This document shows, in pieces, positions 1 to 10,266 of a stretch of DNA of 64,000 nucleotides (the first letter of the stretch is position 1; every line of letters starts with the position of its first letter). The position numbers and the translations under genes are program-made. This stretch comes from Faecalibacterium langellae (GTDB taxonomy: Bacteria; Bacillota; Clostridia; Oscillospirales; Ruminococcaceae), in contig NZ_NMTR01000021.1 of the NCBI RefSeq assembly GCF_002549775.1, positions 124,001-188,000 of the forward strand. The letters are read 5' to 3'. The notes below the pieces were generated by a model. That model had not been told where the DNA came from, ran no database searches, and saw nothing but the letters and a program-made list of their open reading frames with translations.

Positions 1-876
<876 letters not shown>

Positions 877-882
877 ATGCCT

Positions 883-911
883 ATAATACGCAAAAACGGT
901 GGGTTTGTCAA
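883..911 (-). promoter_or_regulatory. Promoter of the metG T-box transcript
   Basis: TTGACA (906-911), a 17-bp spacer and TATTAT (883-888) on the minus strand, placed to start transcription about 876, just before the T-box leader. It overlaps the last bases of the upstream Dabb gene. Confidence 0.85.
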
Positions 912-1216
912 TATGAAACCTCGTAATCCAGACAGAACCGTGCCTTGGTGTAGGGCCGTACCTTGCCGTCGGCCACGGCTACATGGGCGGGGTGGGTGGA
1001 GTAGCCCTTGAGGGCTTCAGCGCTCTCAAAGGTGGTGTCCAGCATCAGGTCGGCGGTGGAAGAAGGCAGGCCATTGATGTTGACGTGCACTTCCACAAGG
1101 CCGGGAATTTTGCCTGCAAGGCCTTCCAGCCCTTCCTTGATGCCCGCTTTCACAGCGGCTTTCTCGGCGTCGGACAGCTCATCTTTCAGCTGCCAGAGAA
1201 TGACATGCTTGACCAT
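908..1216 (-). CDS. Dabb-family (stress-responsive A/B barrel) protein
   Basis: A 102-residue protein beginning MVKHVILWQLKDE. The opening (M-hydrophobic-x-H-[VI]-x-x-x-[KQ]-[FL]-K) and the small ferredoxin-like alpha/beta size match the Dabb family, dimeric barrels of varied or unknown activity. The start at 1214-1216 is chosen because it follows GGAGG at a good distance; upstream in-frame sequence has no comparable signal. The last bases overlap the metG promoter. Its substrate cannot be told from sequence. Confidence 0.75.
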   Translation of the reverse strand: MVKHVILWQLKDELSDAEKAAVKAGIKEGLEGLAGKIPGLVEVHVNINGLPSSTADLMLDTTFESAEALKGYSTHPAHVAVADGKVRPYTKARFCLDYEVSY

Positions 1217-1283
1217 AACAAAAAATCCTCCTGCGTTTTTTCTCATTGTAGCAGGGTGAGAAAACGAACGCAAGAGGAAAACG

Positions 1284-1505
1284 TTAAGATGGTGGAAAGA
1301 ACAGGAGCACGACCAGAAACACCGCACCGGCGACGGCCATAAAAATGCCCTCGATCTGGGTGTAGCGAATGTATTTTTCAGAAGGTTCGGCCCGGTCGTA
1401 CCGCCAGCGGGTCTGCAAAGAGATGGCTTCTTCCGGCAGAAAAAACGAGAACAGCCCGAACCCGATGCAAACAAACAACAGCAGAATGAGAAGAATCGTG
1501 TCCAT
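1284..1505 (-). CDS. Small two-helix membrane protein
   Basis: A 73-residue protein with a hydrophobic N-terminal helix (about residues 3-24), a charged middle with WRYDRAEPSEKY, and a second hydrophobic helix near 52-70. It lies 9 bp after the next small membrane gene (1515-1805), suggesting co-transcription. The helix/charged-loop/helix pattern resembles small DUF proteins of clostridia, but no family is assigned and no function can be given. Confidence 0.6.
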   Translation of the reverse strand: MDTILLILLLFVCIGFGLFSFFLPEEAISLQTRWRYDRAEPSEKYIRYTQIEGIFMAVAGAVFLVVLLFFPPS

Positions 1506-1514
1506 GGCGGCACC

Positions 1515-1805
1515 TCACTTTTTGCCATCATTCCGTGTGCCATGATAGCACAGATTGGAGATCAAAAAGCCGATGCAGACCAGCAGCGCGGTGACCATTA
1601 AAATGGTGTGCAGCGGTTCGACCCGGGGCAGAAATACATTTACAAGATAAACGGCCCCGCACAGCAGCAGCGCAATGCCGGAAAATTTGCTGAAATGCTT
1701 CTTTTCATCCTCACTGCTCCAGCCGGTGCCGCCGCCATTGCGCAGGTCTTGGATACCGCGATACACAAACAGCACACCGCAGAGAAGGCTTAGCCAATTA
1801 CTCAT
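1515..1805 (-). CDS. Small membrane protein, unknown function
   Basis: A 96-residue protein starting MSNWLSLLCGVLFVYRG, with three hydrophobic stretches (about residues 3-18, 43-60 and 67-86) separated by a charged GWSSEDEKKHF segment. The start at 1803-1805 follows AAAGGAG by five bases; an in-frame GTG two codons earlier is too close to that site. It forms a run of three small membrane genes with its neighbours (1284-1505 and 1825-2142), which share a similar helix-charged loop-helix plan and may be related paralogues. Confidence 0.65.
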   Translation of the reverse strand: MSNWLSLLCGVLFVYRGIQDLRNGGGTGWSSEDEKKHFSKFSGIALLLCGAVYLVNVFLPRVEPLHTILMVTALLVCIGFLISNLCYHGTRNDGKK

Positions 1806-1824
1806 AGACACTCCTTTCCGGCGG

Positions 1825-2142
1825 TCAGTCCGCGCTATGGTTCCAGCTTTCGTAAGCGACGAGATAAAGAAGATCGCCTCCGATGGCGACGCCGAAGATG
1901 ATACGGTAGAGCAGCGATGTAACAGGTGTGAACGTTAAGATCAGAAAGGCGATGCCGTTGAGCATGTAAAACACGCCGTTCTTTTTCTGCCACATGGCGC
2001 GGTATTCCGGGTCACGGTTATACTGGTTGAACGGCAGATTGATGAGCGGGTCTTTGCCTTGAAAATCCCGAATGCCGGAGACAAACCAAATAACGGTCAG
2101 CACAAGGTTAAACAGGGTGGAAAACGACAAGAACGACTCCAT
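1825..2142 (-). CDS. Small membrane protein, unknown function
   Basis: A 105-residue protein starting MESFLSFSTLFN with three hydrophobic segments and a central charged stretch containing NRDPEYRAMWQKKNG. It is the first gene of the run of three small minus-strand membrane proteins. The ATG at 2140-2142 follows GGGAGG by eight bases. An upstream extension is possible in the same frame but has no ribosome site. No function is recognised. Confidence 0.65.
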   Translation of the reverse strand: MESFLSFSTLFNLVLTVIWFVSGIRDFQGKDPLINLPFNQYNRDPEYRAMWQKKNGVFYMLNGIAFLILTFTPVTSLLYRIIFGVAIGGDLLYLVAYESWNHSAD

Positions 2143-2274
2143 GGAATGCACCTCCCATCTTTTTCCACAGTATACCACAGAAAAGTGCAAAAACAAAGGA
2201 CGGTATTCAACCGCGCAGCGTAAAATTTGCACAAATCGGACGTTGACTGTTGGTGAAAACAGCACAAAATAAAA

Positions 2275-2313
2275 CCAGCCGGACGATGCGGTTGCAAGCC
2301 ATCGTCCGGCTGG
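2275..2313 (-). terminator. Intrinsic terminator of the large RNA
   Basis: Perfect 14-bp stem (CCAGCCGGACGATG with its complement) and 11-nt loop, followed on the minus strand by a T-rich tract at 2266-2274. The stop of the nearest minus-strand gene is downstream, so it ends an RNA entering from the right. Confidence 0.85.
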
Positions 2314-2425
2314 ATCCTTACTTCTTCGGAGTCATAAGCCTCTCTCCCTGGGTTTTCTCATTTTCGGAGTAAGCGTTTCATAGGGTGACTCTCCTTGGAA
2401 ACTACTGGAAACTGAGAAACGATTT

Positions 2426-2568
2426 CAAGGGGACTGATTACTCTAGTACATTGGATTGACCCTTCTCTTAACTGATGGAGTGCGGCACCGAGATTCGGAA
2501 AATGAATTTCATATTACCACATTCTTTCGAGTTAGATTTGCTAAGGGGCATCTTACTCAGTACATTGG
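2426..2568 (-). repeat. Two copies of a 28-nt motif inside the large RNA
   Basis: On the minus strand both copies begin CCAATGTACT and end CCCCTTAG or CCCCTTG, with GAGTAA in the middle. They are at 2541-2568 and 2426-2454. Such internal duplication is common in modular structured RNAs; it is too short to be a mobile element. Confidence 0.7.
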
Positions 2569-2915
2569 TAGAACTCCTTTTCAGCTATTCAAATAAGCTT
2601 CTCCGTATTGCAGGTACTTTCATAAGAACCATCTCCGGCGGATCTATTTGAATTGCCTTGGGGTATTTTGTTTAACGACAGGTTGTCGTGTTTCGCGTTT
2701 TTGATGCTCAAGACCGGCTCATGTTTTGTTGTGTTTTTATACGGGGGAAACATCCCGTTTGTGGTGAGCCTCTGTTTTGCTTCTCAGCGAACCCCGACAG
2801 CCTGTCCCTGCTGTGCGGGTTCCATATCGACCATCGGTCTCGCTCCTTTCTGCTTCAAGTCAGCGGGATTAGCTCTCTCTTGAGCTTCTGCTGTACTTCT
2901 CTGGTTTCTGGCTTT

Positions 2916-2944
2916 ATTATACATATTCCTGAACGATTTGTCTA
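2916..2944 (-). promoter_or_regulatory. Promoter of the large RNA
   Basis: TAGACA (2939-2944), 17-bp spacer, consensus TATAAT (2916-2921) on the minus strand. One of the best sigma-A type promoters in the window, with transcription expected to start near 2909. Confidence 0.8.
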
Positions 2945-3227
2945 TTCGCAGAGTGCACAAGGATAGAAATATAAAATTGTGCAGTTCTTGAAAAACAGCA
3001 GATGGAACGTGCAAAATGCTGCTTTCTGCCGGCCTGTCCGGACGATCGGAACCTTTGGAGAGAAACTTTGTTCCCAGCAGGGAGGGGTGCTGGGGAACCA
3101 CAGCAAAGTTGCCCAGAAGTTCCGGGCCGTTTGTGGAGGATTTTACGCAAAACGGGAGAAAGTGTCCGCTGGGTATTATGTGATGGCTTCGTTTGTGCTA
3201 AAATAGCGCCAATGAATGGTAGTCGCC
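2945..3227. other. Gene-free stretch
   Basis: No credible reading frame with a ribosome site on either strand. An extended -10 like element (TGCTAAAAT, 3195-3203) points to the plus strand just ahead of the terminator at 3228. It may hold the leader of the DUF2798 gene, but no known riboswitch signature was recognised. Confidence 0.5.
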
Positions 3228-3267
3228 GCCGCCCCGCGAGATGAAAGTTTCGCGGGGCGGCTTTTTT
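3228..3267 (+). terminator. Strong terminator-like hairpin ahead of the DUF2798 gene
   Basis: A perfect 12-bp stem (GCCGCCCCGCGA with its complement) and six T residues. It sits only 43 bp upstream of the start at 3311, so it may act as an attenuator in that gene's leader or end a short upstream RNA. Confidence 0.75.
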
Positions 3268-3310
3268 GCGGCAAAAATTTACACATAAAAGAAACGGAGA
3301 CACAATCAAA

Positions 3311-3775
3311 ATGCCTAAAACTTTACCGGAACGTATCTTCTTTACCATTGTCATGGCTGCCATTATGGTGTATGGCATGATCGTTTACAATGTGGCGCTG
3401 AACACCAATGGCGTCACCAATGCCACCTTTGTGATGGCTTTGCATGAAATGCCCATTATGGTGCCCGTTGCCTGCGTGCTGGAATTTTTCGTGGTGGAGA
3501 AACTGGCCACCCGATTGGCGTTTATGTTCATGCGGCCCACAGATCGTCCGCAGTTCATCACCTATGCCATCTCTCTGATGATCGTGTGCATCATGTGCCC
3601 AGTGATGAGTCTGATCGCAACGGTGCTGTTTAAAGAACCCGGCTTTGGCACTTGGGTGCATACCTGGGGCTGCAATATGCCTATGGCACTGTGCTGGCAG
3701 ATGCTGTACTGCGGCCCGCTTGCCCGTGCCATCTTCCGGCTGGTGTTCCGCCGCAGCGCAAAACAGGCGGACTGA
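3311..3775 (+). CDS. DUF2798-family membrane protein
   Basis: A 154-residue protein with four hydrophobic segments (about residues 10-30, 40-62, 83-105 and 120-140), starting MPKTLPERIFFTIVM. The pattern, with MALHEMPIMVP and a paired repeat of two helices, fits the DUF2798 family of small membrane proteins of unknown role. The ATG at 3311 has a GGAG about 12 bases upstream; the long distance makes the start moderately certain. It stands alone between two hairpins and is separated from the ATP synthase operon by about 500 bp. Confidence 0.7.
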   Translation: MPKTLPERIFFTIVMAAIMVYGMIVYNVALNTNGVTNATFVMALHEMPIMVPVACVLEFFVVEKLATRLAFMFMRPTDRPQFITYAISLMIVCIMCPVMSLIATVLFKEPGFGTWVHTWGCNMPMALCWQMLYCGPLARAIFRLVFRRSAKQAD

Positions 3776-4063
3776 TAGATTTTAGATATGCAGTTATAAT
3801 AAATATGTATAGGAGAGGGCGCAATACCGGACAAGACACCTATACGATTTTTATATATCTGGCATATAAAGCATGTACAATAGGGCATTTTTGATGGAAA
3901 TATTTTCCGGAATGTCCTGAAATAACCATCGAAACCTAAGAACTGGCTAAGAAATTTGTGGAAAAAGTACATGCAAAGGACACTTTGTTGGACAAGATGC
4001 ACAACTTTTTTAATATATCAATGCAGTAGAATCACCTAAAATGTAGAATGTGCACAAAGGGAC
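3776..4063. other. Gene-free AT-rich stretch
   Basis: No gene, tRNA or clear repeat was seen. The sequence is AT-rich relative to its flanks and carries only very short frames. Confidence 0.5.
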
Positions 4064-4092
4064 TTGCGAATTTTTGACATTCGTACTATGAT
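4064..4092 (+). promoter_or_regulatory. Promoter of the ATP synthase operon
   Basis: TTGCGA (4064-4069), 17-bp spacer, TATGAT (4087-4092). A second -35 like TTGACA lies in the spacer but is badly spaced from any -10. Confidence 0.65.
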
Positions 4093-4121
4093 ATCGAACG
4101 AAAAAAGACGAAGTGACCAGA

Positions 4122-4171
4122 GCAAAGGAGGGCGCCAAGCGGTTCAAAACCAGCGCCTTCCTTGCTTTTTT
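4122..4171 (+). terminator. Terminator-like hairpin in the atp operon leader
   Basis: GCAAAGGAGGGCGC pairs with GCGCCTTCCTTGC around a 16-nt loop and is followed by six T. It lies between the promoter and atpB, so part of the transcription may stop here; the rest of the 180-nt leader has no gene. Confidence 0.65.
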
Positions 4172-4277
4172 CACGAAGAAGCGCCTTTTCTTCCAGCGAT
4201 AAGAAGGCCGTGCCGTTCAAGCGGCGCGGACGACCCAAATCCCCGGAAATTGATTCTTCAGGAAGGAGGAGAAATAA

Positions 4278-4961
4278 ATGAACAAGTTGACTCAAGCGTT
4301 GATGGAAGAACTGACCGTCGAGTACGTCAAGGTCGGCCCGCTGCAGATCCCGGAATCCGTGGTCATCAGCTGGGTGATCATGGTGCTGGTGGTGCTGGGT
4401 TCCATCCTGCTCACCCGCAACCTGAAGGTGGACCACATCAGCAAGCGTCAGGCTGTGCTGGAGCTGGCCTACACGGCGGGCAAAAATTTCTTTGAAGGCC
4501 TGCTGGGCAAGGAGGGTGCATGTTATGTGCCTTACCTGATGACCGTGGCCATTTACATCGCCTGCTCGAACCTGATCGGCGTGTTCGGCGTCAAGCCCCC
4601 CACGAAGGACCTGGACGTGACCGCAGCGCTGGCTTTGATGAGCATCGTCCTCATCGAGTATTCCGGCATCCGTGCCCGCGGCGGCGTCGGCTTCCTCAAG
4701 AGCCTGGCTGCCCCCACCCCGGTCATGACCCCCATGAACATCCTCGAGATCGCCATTCGCCCCACCAGCCTGTGCATGCGACTGTTCGGCAACGTGCTGG
4801 GCGCATTCGTCATCATGGAGCTGATCAAGCTGGTGGTGCCCGTGTTCGTCCCGGCGGTGTTCAGCCTGTATTTTGACCTGTTCGATGGCCTGATCCAGAC
4901 CTACGTTTTCGTGTTCCTTACCTCGCTGTTCATGAAAGAGAGCATCGGCGGAGAGGAATAA
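4278..4961 (+). CDS. atpB: ATP synthase Fo subunit a
   Basis: A 227-residue membrane protein of the proton channel that carries protons to and from the c-ring. The key helix contains the essential arginine in SLCMRLFGNVLGA (about residue 173), matching the family's xLRLFGN motif. Start ATG 4278 follows GGAAGGAGGAG. First gene of the operon atpB-E-F-A-G-D-C. Length is normal for the family. A repeat fragment separates it from atpE. Confidence 0.95.
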   Translation: MNKLTQALMEELTVEYVKVGPLQIPESVVISWVIMVLVVLGSILLTRNLKVDHISKRQAVLELAYTAGKNFFEGLLGKEGACYVPYLMTVAIYIACSNLIGVFGVKPPTKDLDVTAALALMSIVLIEYSGIRARGGVGFLKSLAAPTPVMTPMNILEIAIRPTSLCMRLFGNVLGAFVIMELIKLVVPVFVPAVFSLYFDLFDGLIQTYVFVFLTSLFMKESIGGEE

Positions 4962-4966
4962 AAGGC

Positions 4967-4999
4967 TCACGCGACAGCTTCCCCCGAGAGGGAAGCCTT
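4967..4999 (+). repeat. Short copy of the mosaic hairpin repeat, inside the atp operon
   Basis: CTCACGCGACAGCTTCCCCC then GAGAGGGAAGCC resembles one half-unit of the repeats at 10267, 12749, 18021, 22768 and 30063. It lies between atpB and atpE and could form a hairpin in the mRNA. Confidence 0.6.
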
Positions 5000-5028
5000 G
5001 AAAATGATTGAATAAAGGAGATTTTATT

Positions 5029-5253
5029 ATGAACGGTTTGATTGCTCTGGGCGCTGGCATTGCAGCGCTGACCGGCATTGGCGGCGGTATCGGCATTGGT
5101 ATTGCAACTGGCAAGGCTACGGAGGCCATCTCCCGCCAGCCCGAAGCTGCCAGCAAGATCCAGACCAACCTGCTGCTGGGCGCTGCTCTGGCAGAAGGTA
5201 CTGCAATTTTCGGCTTCGTCGTTGCACTGCTGATCATCCTGTTCCTGGGCTGA
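5029..5253 (+). CDS. atpE: ATP synthase Fo subunit c
   Basis: A 74-residue hairpin of two membrane helices that forms the rotor ring. The loop motif RQPEA and the carboxylate glutamate in ALAEGTAIFG are visible. Compared with Na+-binding rings (Gln in helix 1, Ser after the Glu), these positions hold Ile and Gly, so a proton-driven ring is inferred. The ATG at 5029 follows AAAGGAG by eight bases; an in-frame TTG at 5008 lies upstream of that ribosome site and is rejected. Confidence 0.95.
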   Translation: MNGLIALGAGIAALTGIGGGIGIGIATGKATEAISRQPEAASKIQTNLLLGAALAEGTAIFGFVVALLIILFLG

Positions 5254-5271
5254 TAATGGAGGCGTGAACGA

Positions 5272-5769
5272 ATGCTGAAGTTGGATATCAACCTGCTGTA
5301 TACGGTGGTCAACGTCCTCATCATGTACGCGCTGCTGCGCAAGTTCCTGTTCAAACCTGTGCAGGACGTGCTGGACAAGCGCCAGCAGATGGTGGATGCA
5401 AGCATGGCCGATGCGCAGGAAGCACAGAACAAGGCACAGGCTGCACTGAGCGCAGCCGAAGATAAACTGCACAACGTGGACATCGAAGCTGCACAGCTCC
5501 GCCAGTCCAGCGAGAAGCAGGCAGAAAAGCAGAAAGAGCAGCTGCTGGCCGACGCCCAGCGCCAGGCCGATGCCATCATCGCAGACGGCAAGGCAGCTGC
5601 CGAGGCGGAGCGCGCCAGCAAGCTGCGTCAGGCCGATGCACAGATCGCCGACCTGACCCGTACCGTGTGCGCCAAGGTGCTGGAACGCAACCTGACGCAG
5701 CAGGACGACGAGCGTTTGCTGGCGGACCTGCTGCAGAAAGCGGGGGACGGCGATGGCAAGCGCAGCTGA
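5272..5769 (+). CDS. atpF: ATP synthase Fo subunit b
   Basis: A 165-residue protein of the peripheral stalk with one membrane helix (about residues 5-20) followed by PVQDVLDKRQQMV and a long charged, Ala/Gln-rich coiled coil. Length and layout are typical for bacterial b. It overlaps the next gene by 17 bp, where a separate delta gene would normally be found. There is no delta-like extension on b, in contrast to the mycobacterial b-delta fusion. Confidence 0.93.
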   Translation: MLKLDINLLYTVVNVLIMYALLRKFLFKPVQDVLDKRQQMVDASMADAQEAQNKAQAALSAAEDKLHNVDIEAAQLRQSSEKQAEKQKEQLLADAQRQADAIIADGKAAAEAERASKLRQADAQIADLTRTVCAKVLERNLTQQDDERLLADLLQKAGDGDGKRS

Positions 5770-7480
5770 AACGTTGAAGGCTTATCTGCACAGCGCCCGC
5801 ACCCCTTCTGAGCAGGCGCTGGAGCGCATCCGTGCCCAGCTGAAAAAGCAGTACGGCACGGATGTAGAGCTCACCGTCAGCGTGGAGCCGGAGCTGCTCT
5901 CCGGTTATGTGCTGCAGGTGGGCGACAAGGTGATCGACAACTCCGCAAAACACATGTTGGAGACCATCACCGCAGGCACCCCGGACCTTGCCACCATGCA
6001 GACCCGCGCAGAGGACTACAAGCCCGCTGCCGAGGCCAGCGAGGGCGGCACGGTCGTCTCCGCTGCCGACGGCGTCGTGGAAGTCAAGGGCATGGACAAA
6101 GCCGTTTACGGCGAGATCGTCACCTTCGACACCGGCGCAAAGGGCATGGTGGAGAGCGTGGAGCCCGATCGTCTGGGCGTCATGCTGTTCGACGACATTG
6201 AAAAGGTCGGCGTGGGCACTCTGGTCACCCGCAGCGGCAAGCGCGCGGGCATCCCGGTGGGCGACGGCTTCCTGGGCCGCGTCATCAGCCCGCTGGGCGA
6301 GCCCATCGACGGCAAGGGCCCCATTGAGTCTGTGGGCTACAACCCCATCGAGAAGCAGGCCCCCGGCATTCTGGAGCGCCAGAGCGTGGATACCCCGCTG
6401 CACACCGGCATCCTGGCCATCGACTCCATGTTCCCCATCGGCCGCGGCCAGCGTGAGCTGATCATCGGCGACCGCCAGACCGGCAAGACCTCCATTGCCA
6501 CCGACGCCATCCTGAACCAGAAGGACACCGGTGTGCTGTGCATCTATGTGGCCATCGGACAGAAGGCTTCTTCCATCGCCCGCGTGGCAGGTGATCTGCA
6601 GAAGCACGGTGCCATGAGCTACACCACCATCGTGGCGGCTACCGCTTCCGACAGCGCTCCGCTGCAGTACATCGCACCTTACGCCGGCACCGCACTGGCC
6701 GAGTATTTTATGGCACAGGGCAAGAGCGTGCTGATCGTTTACGACGATCTGTCCAAGCACGCCGTGGCCTACCGTGCCATCTCGCTGCTGCTGCGCCGTT
6801 CTCCGGGCCGTGAGGCTTACCCCGGCGACGTCTTCTATCTGCACTCCCGTCTGCTGGAGCGCTCCTGCCGGATGCGCGACGACCTGGGCGGCGGTTCCAT
6901 CACCGCCCTGCCCATCGTTGAGACCCAGGCAGGCGATGTCTCCGCTTACATCCCCACCAACGTCATTTCCATCACCGATGGCCAGATCTTCCTGGAGAGC
7001 GCCCTGTTCAACGCAGGCAACCGCCCCGCCGTCAATGTGGGACTGTCGGTGTCCCGTGTGGGCGGCGCAGCCCAGACCAAGGCCATGAAGAAGGCCAACG
7101 CCAACCTGCGTATTGAGCTGGCACAGTACAAGGATATGGAATCCTTTGCCCAGTTCAGCTCCGATCTGGACGCCGAGACCCGCCGCCAGCTGGACCACGG
7201 CAAGGCCCTGATGGAGATGCTCAAGCAGCCGCTGTACCAGCCCAAGTCCGACGCCGAGCAGGTGGTCACCCTGGTGCTGGCTTCCCATGGTATGCTGGAC
7301 AGCCTGCCCACCGCGGAGCTGCGCAGCAAAACTTCCGCATTTGTGCGTCAGTTCCGTGCGGATGTGTCCGGCACGATGGATAAGATCACCGCCACCGGCA
7401 AGCTGGAACCTGAAATGGTCGATGCCATCCTGAACGCCTGGAAAGCTTATGCGGGAGGCGACAGCCATGCCGTCCAGTAA
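5753..7480 (+). CDS. atpA: ATP synthase F1 subunit alpha with N-terminal delta-like domain (fusion)
   Basis: A 575-residue protein, about 70 longer than usual alpha. Residues about 90-560 are a normal alpha subunit with GTVVSAADG, the P-loop GDRQTGKTS and SVSRVGG. Residues 1-75 resemble the C-terminal domain of subunit delta: a helix, then LKKQYGTDVELTVSVEP, LLSGYVLQVGDKVIDNS and a closing helix (family pattern: xGGxxxxxGDxxxDxS). No standalone atpH lies between atpF and atpA, where the usual bacterial order places it. The N-terminal six-helix domain of delta, which normally docks onto alpha, is absent. The start overlaps atpF; a GGGGA precedes it. The fusion could be read as a covalent replacement of that docking. 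Confidence 0.93.
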   Translation: MASAAETLKAYLHSARTPSEQALERIRAQLKKQYGTDVELTVSVEPELLSGYVLQVGDKVIDNSAKHMLETITAGTPDLATMQTRAEDYKPAAEASEGGTVVSAADGVVEVKGMDKAVYGEIVTFDTGAKGMVESVEPDRLGVMLFDDIEKVGVGTLVTRSGKRAGIPVGDGFLGRVISPLGEPIDGKGPIESVGYNPIEKQAPGILERQSVDTPLHTGILAIDSMFPIGRGQRELIIGDRQTGKTSIATDAILNQKDTGVLCIYVAIGQKASSIARVAGDLQKHGAMSYTTIVAATASDSAPLQYIAPYAGTALAEYFMAQGKSVLIVYDDLSKHAVAYRAISLLLRRSPGREAYPGDVFYLHSRLLERSCRMRDDLGGGSITALPIVETQAGDVSAYIPTNVISITDGQIFLESALFNAGNRPAVNVGLSVSRVGGAAQTKAMKKANANLRIELAQYKDMESFAQFSSDLDAETRRQLDHGKALMEMLKQPLYQPKSDAEQVVTLVLASHGMLDSLPTAELRSKTSAFVRQFRADVSGTMDKITATGKLEPEMVDAILNAWKAYAGGDSHAVQ

Positions 7481-8354
7481 GCTGCTGAAAGAGCGCATTG
7501 AGAGCATCCAGGACACCATGAAGATCACGAACGCCATGTATCTGATCTCCTCGTCCAAGCTGCGCAAGGCGCGCAAGAACTATCAGAACGTGCAGCCCTA
7601 CTTCAACCGTATGCGGGACACCATCTCCCGTGTGGTGCCCCACCTGCCGGAAGAACCGGTGCACCCTTACTTCCACCAGCGCAATGCAGCGAACCCCAAG
7701 CGGGCCTACATCGTGTTGACGGCCGATAAGGGCATGGCGGGCGCTTACAACCAGAATATCATCAAGTTCCTGAAGGCGCAGGCCGGGGATGACCCGAATG
7801 CCCGGTTCTATGTGATCGGCCAGACGGGCTACCGCGCCCTGTACCACAGGGACCCGCGCCTGGTGGAGGAGTTCCACTACGGCGCAACGGCTCCCACGCT
7901 GCAGCGTGCCCGCGACATCACGGTGGACGCTATCGACGACTTCGAGTCCGGCAAGCTGGATGAGATCTACCTCATCTACACCAAGATCGAGAACGCGCTG
8001 ACCAGCGAACCCACCATGGTGCGGCTGCTGCCGCTGGACCGCGAACATCTGCAGCCTGCGCCGAAAGGCCTGGGCGACCCCAAGGGCGAGGTGGAGCTGT
8101 TCCCAGACGCCTGGACCGTGTTCCAGCAGACGGCACCCATCTACATGCACGGCATGATCTTTGGTGCCATGACCGAGAGCTACTGCGCTGAGCACAGTGC
8201 CCGCATGACTGCCATGGACTCCGCCACCAAGAGCGCCAATGAGATGATCCGGGAGCTGCAGCTGGAATACAACCGCACCCGTCAGGGCTCGATTACGCAG
8301 GAGATCACCGAGATCATCGGCGGCGCGGCTGCAGTGCAGAACCGGGCAGATTAA
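7467..8354 (+). CDS. atpG: ATP synthase F1 subunit gamma
   Basis: A 295-residue central-shaft subunit. The N-terminus ERIESIQDTMKITNAM and the C-terminal helix with MTAMDSATKSANEM match the conserved ends that form the coiled coil inside alpha3beta3. Start ATG 7467 follows GGGAGG by eight bases; the in-frame ATG at 7449 lies upstream of that site. It overlaps atpA by 14 bp, suggesting coupled translation. Confidence 0.94.
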   Translation: MPSSKLLKERIESIQDTMKITNAMYLISSSKLRKARKNYQNVQPYFNRMRDTISRVVPHLPEEPVHPYFHQRNAANPKRAYIVLTADKGMAGAYNQNIIKFLKAQAGDDPNARFYVIGQTGYRALYHRDPRLVEEFHYGATAPTLQRARDITVDAIDDFESGKLDEIYLIYTKIENALTSEPTMVRLLPLDREHLQPAPKGLGDPKGEVELFPDAWTVFQQTAPIYMHGMIFGAMTESYCAEHSARMTAMDSATKSANEMIRELQLEYNRTRQGSITQEITEIIGGAAAVQNRAD

Positions 8355-9784
<1,430 letters not shown>

Positions 9785-9785
<1 letters not shown>

Positions 9786-10192
9786 TGAACAAGTTCATCC
9801 TGAACATCACGGCATCCAGCGGCGAGTTCTACCAGGGCTATTGCGAGGACCTCACCCTGCCCACCGGCGACGGTGTGTACGGCGTGCAGGCCGGCCACAG
9901 CCCGGTGCTGGTGGCCCTGCACATGGGCATGCTGCACTTTGTGGTGGACGGCGAGAGCCGCGACATCCTGGTGGGTGACGGCATCGCCGAGGTGACCCCG
10001 GCTTACGTGATGGTGCTGGTGGACAGCGCCGAGCGCCCGGAGGACATCGACAAGAACCGCGCCGAGGCAGCCCGCATCCGTGCCGAGGAGCGCCTGCAGC
10101 ACAAGCAGAGCATGCACGAGTATTACCAGAGCAAGATCGCTCTCAGCCGTGCCATGCAGCGCCTACAGACTTCGGCAAAGTACCGCCGCTGA
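9785..10192 (+). CDS. atpC: ATP synthase F1 subunit epsilon
   Basis: A 135-residue subunit with an N-terminal beta-sandwich (ITASSGEFYQG, GVQAGHSPVLV, VGDGIAEV) and a C-terminal helical part rich in Glu, Arg and Ala that can inhibit ATP hydrolysis in this family. Last gene of the operon; a strong terminator follows 20 bp later. Confidence 0.93.
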
Positions 10193-10211
10193 GCAGCAAG
10201 ATGACAAAACA

Positions 10212-10252
10212 CCCGATTTCCCGGAGTTTTTCTGGGGAAACGGGTTTTTTTT
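10212..10252 (+). terminator. Terminator of the atp operon
   Basis: CCCGATTTCCC pairs with GGGGAAACGGG around a short loop, followed by eight T. Confidence 0.88.
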
Positions 10253-10266
10253 GTTTTGTTTGTTTG

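Larger units (their letters stand above)
2266..2909 (-). ncRNA. Candidate large structured non-coding RNA (about 640 nt)
   Basis: The stretch has a clean promoter at one end (2916-2944) and a perfect 14-bp terminator hairpin (2275-2313) followed by TTTTATTTT at the other, but no credible protein gene. Reading the minus strand there are many local hairpins: AGCTC/GAGCT (2871-2886), GAACCC/GGGTTC with an inner ACAGC/GCTGT (2789-2822), ACGGG/CCCGT (2741-2758), ACGACA/TGTCGT (2675-2689), and a long-range helix ATTCAAATA/TATTTGAAT closing 2587-2653. A motif of about 28 nt occurs twice (2426-2454 and 2541-2568). Base composition is lower in GC than the neighbours. Size and structure recall large ornate RNAs such as ROOL or OLE, but no class is assigned. 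Several very short ORFs with ribosome sites occur; one lies inside a hairpin. Confidence 0.65.

Noticed and set aside
2784-3101. 105-residue minus-strand frame in the large RNA region
   Set aside because: It crosses the promoter -10 and has no ribosome site at its start; the embedded short ORF overlaps a hairpin.
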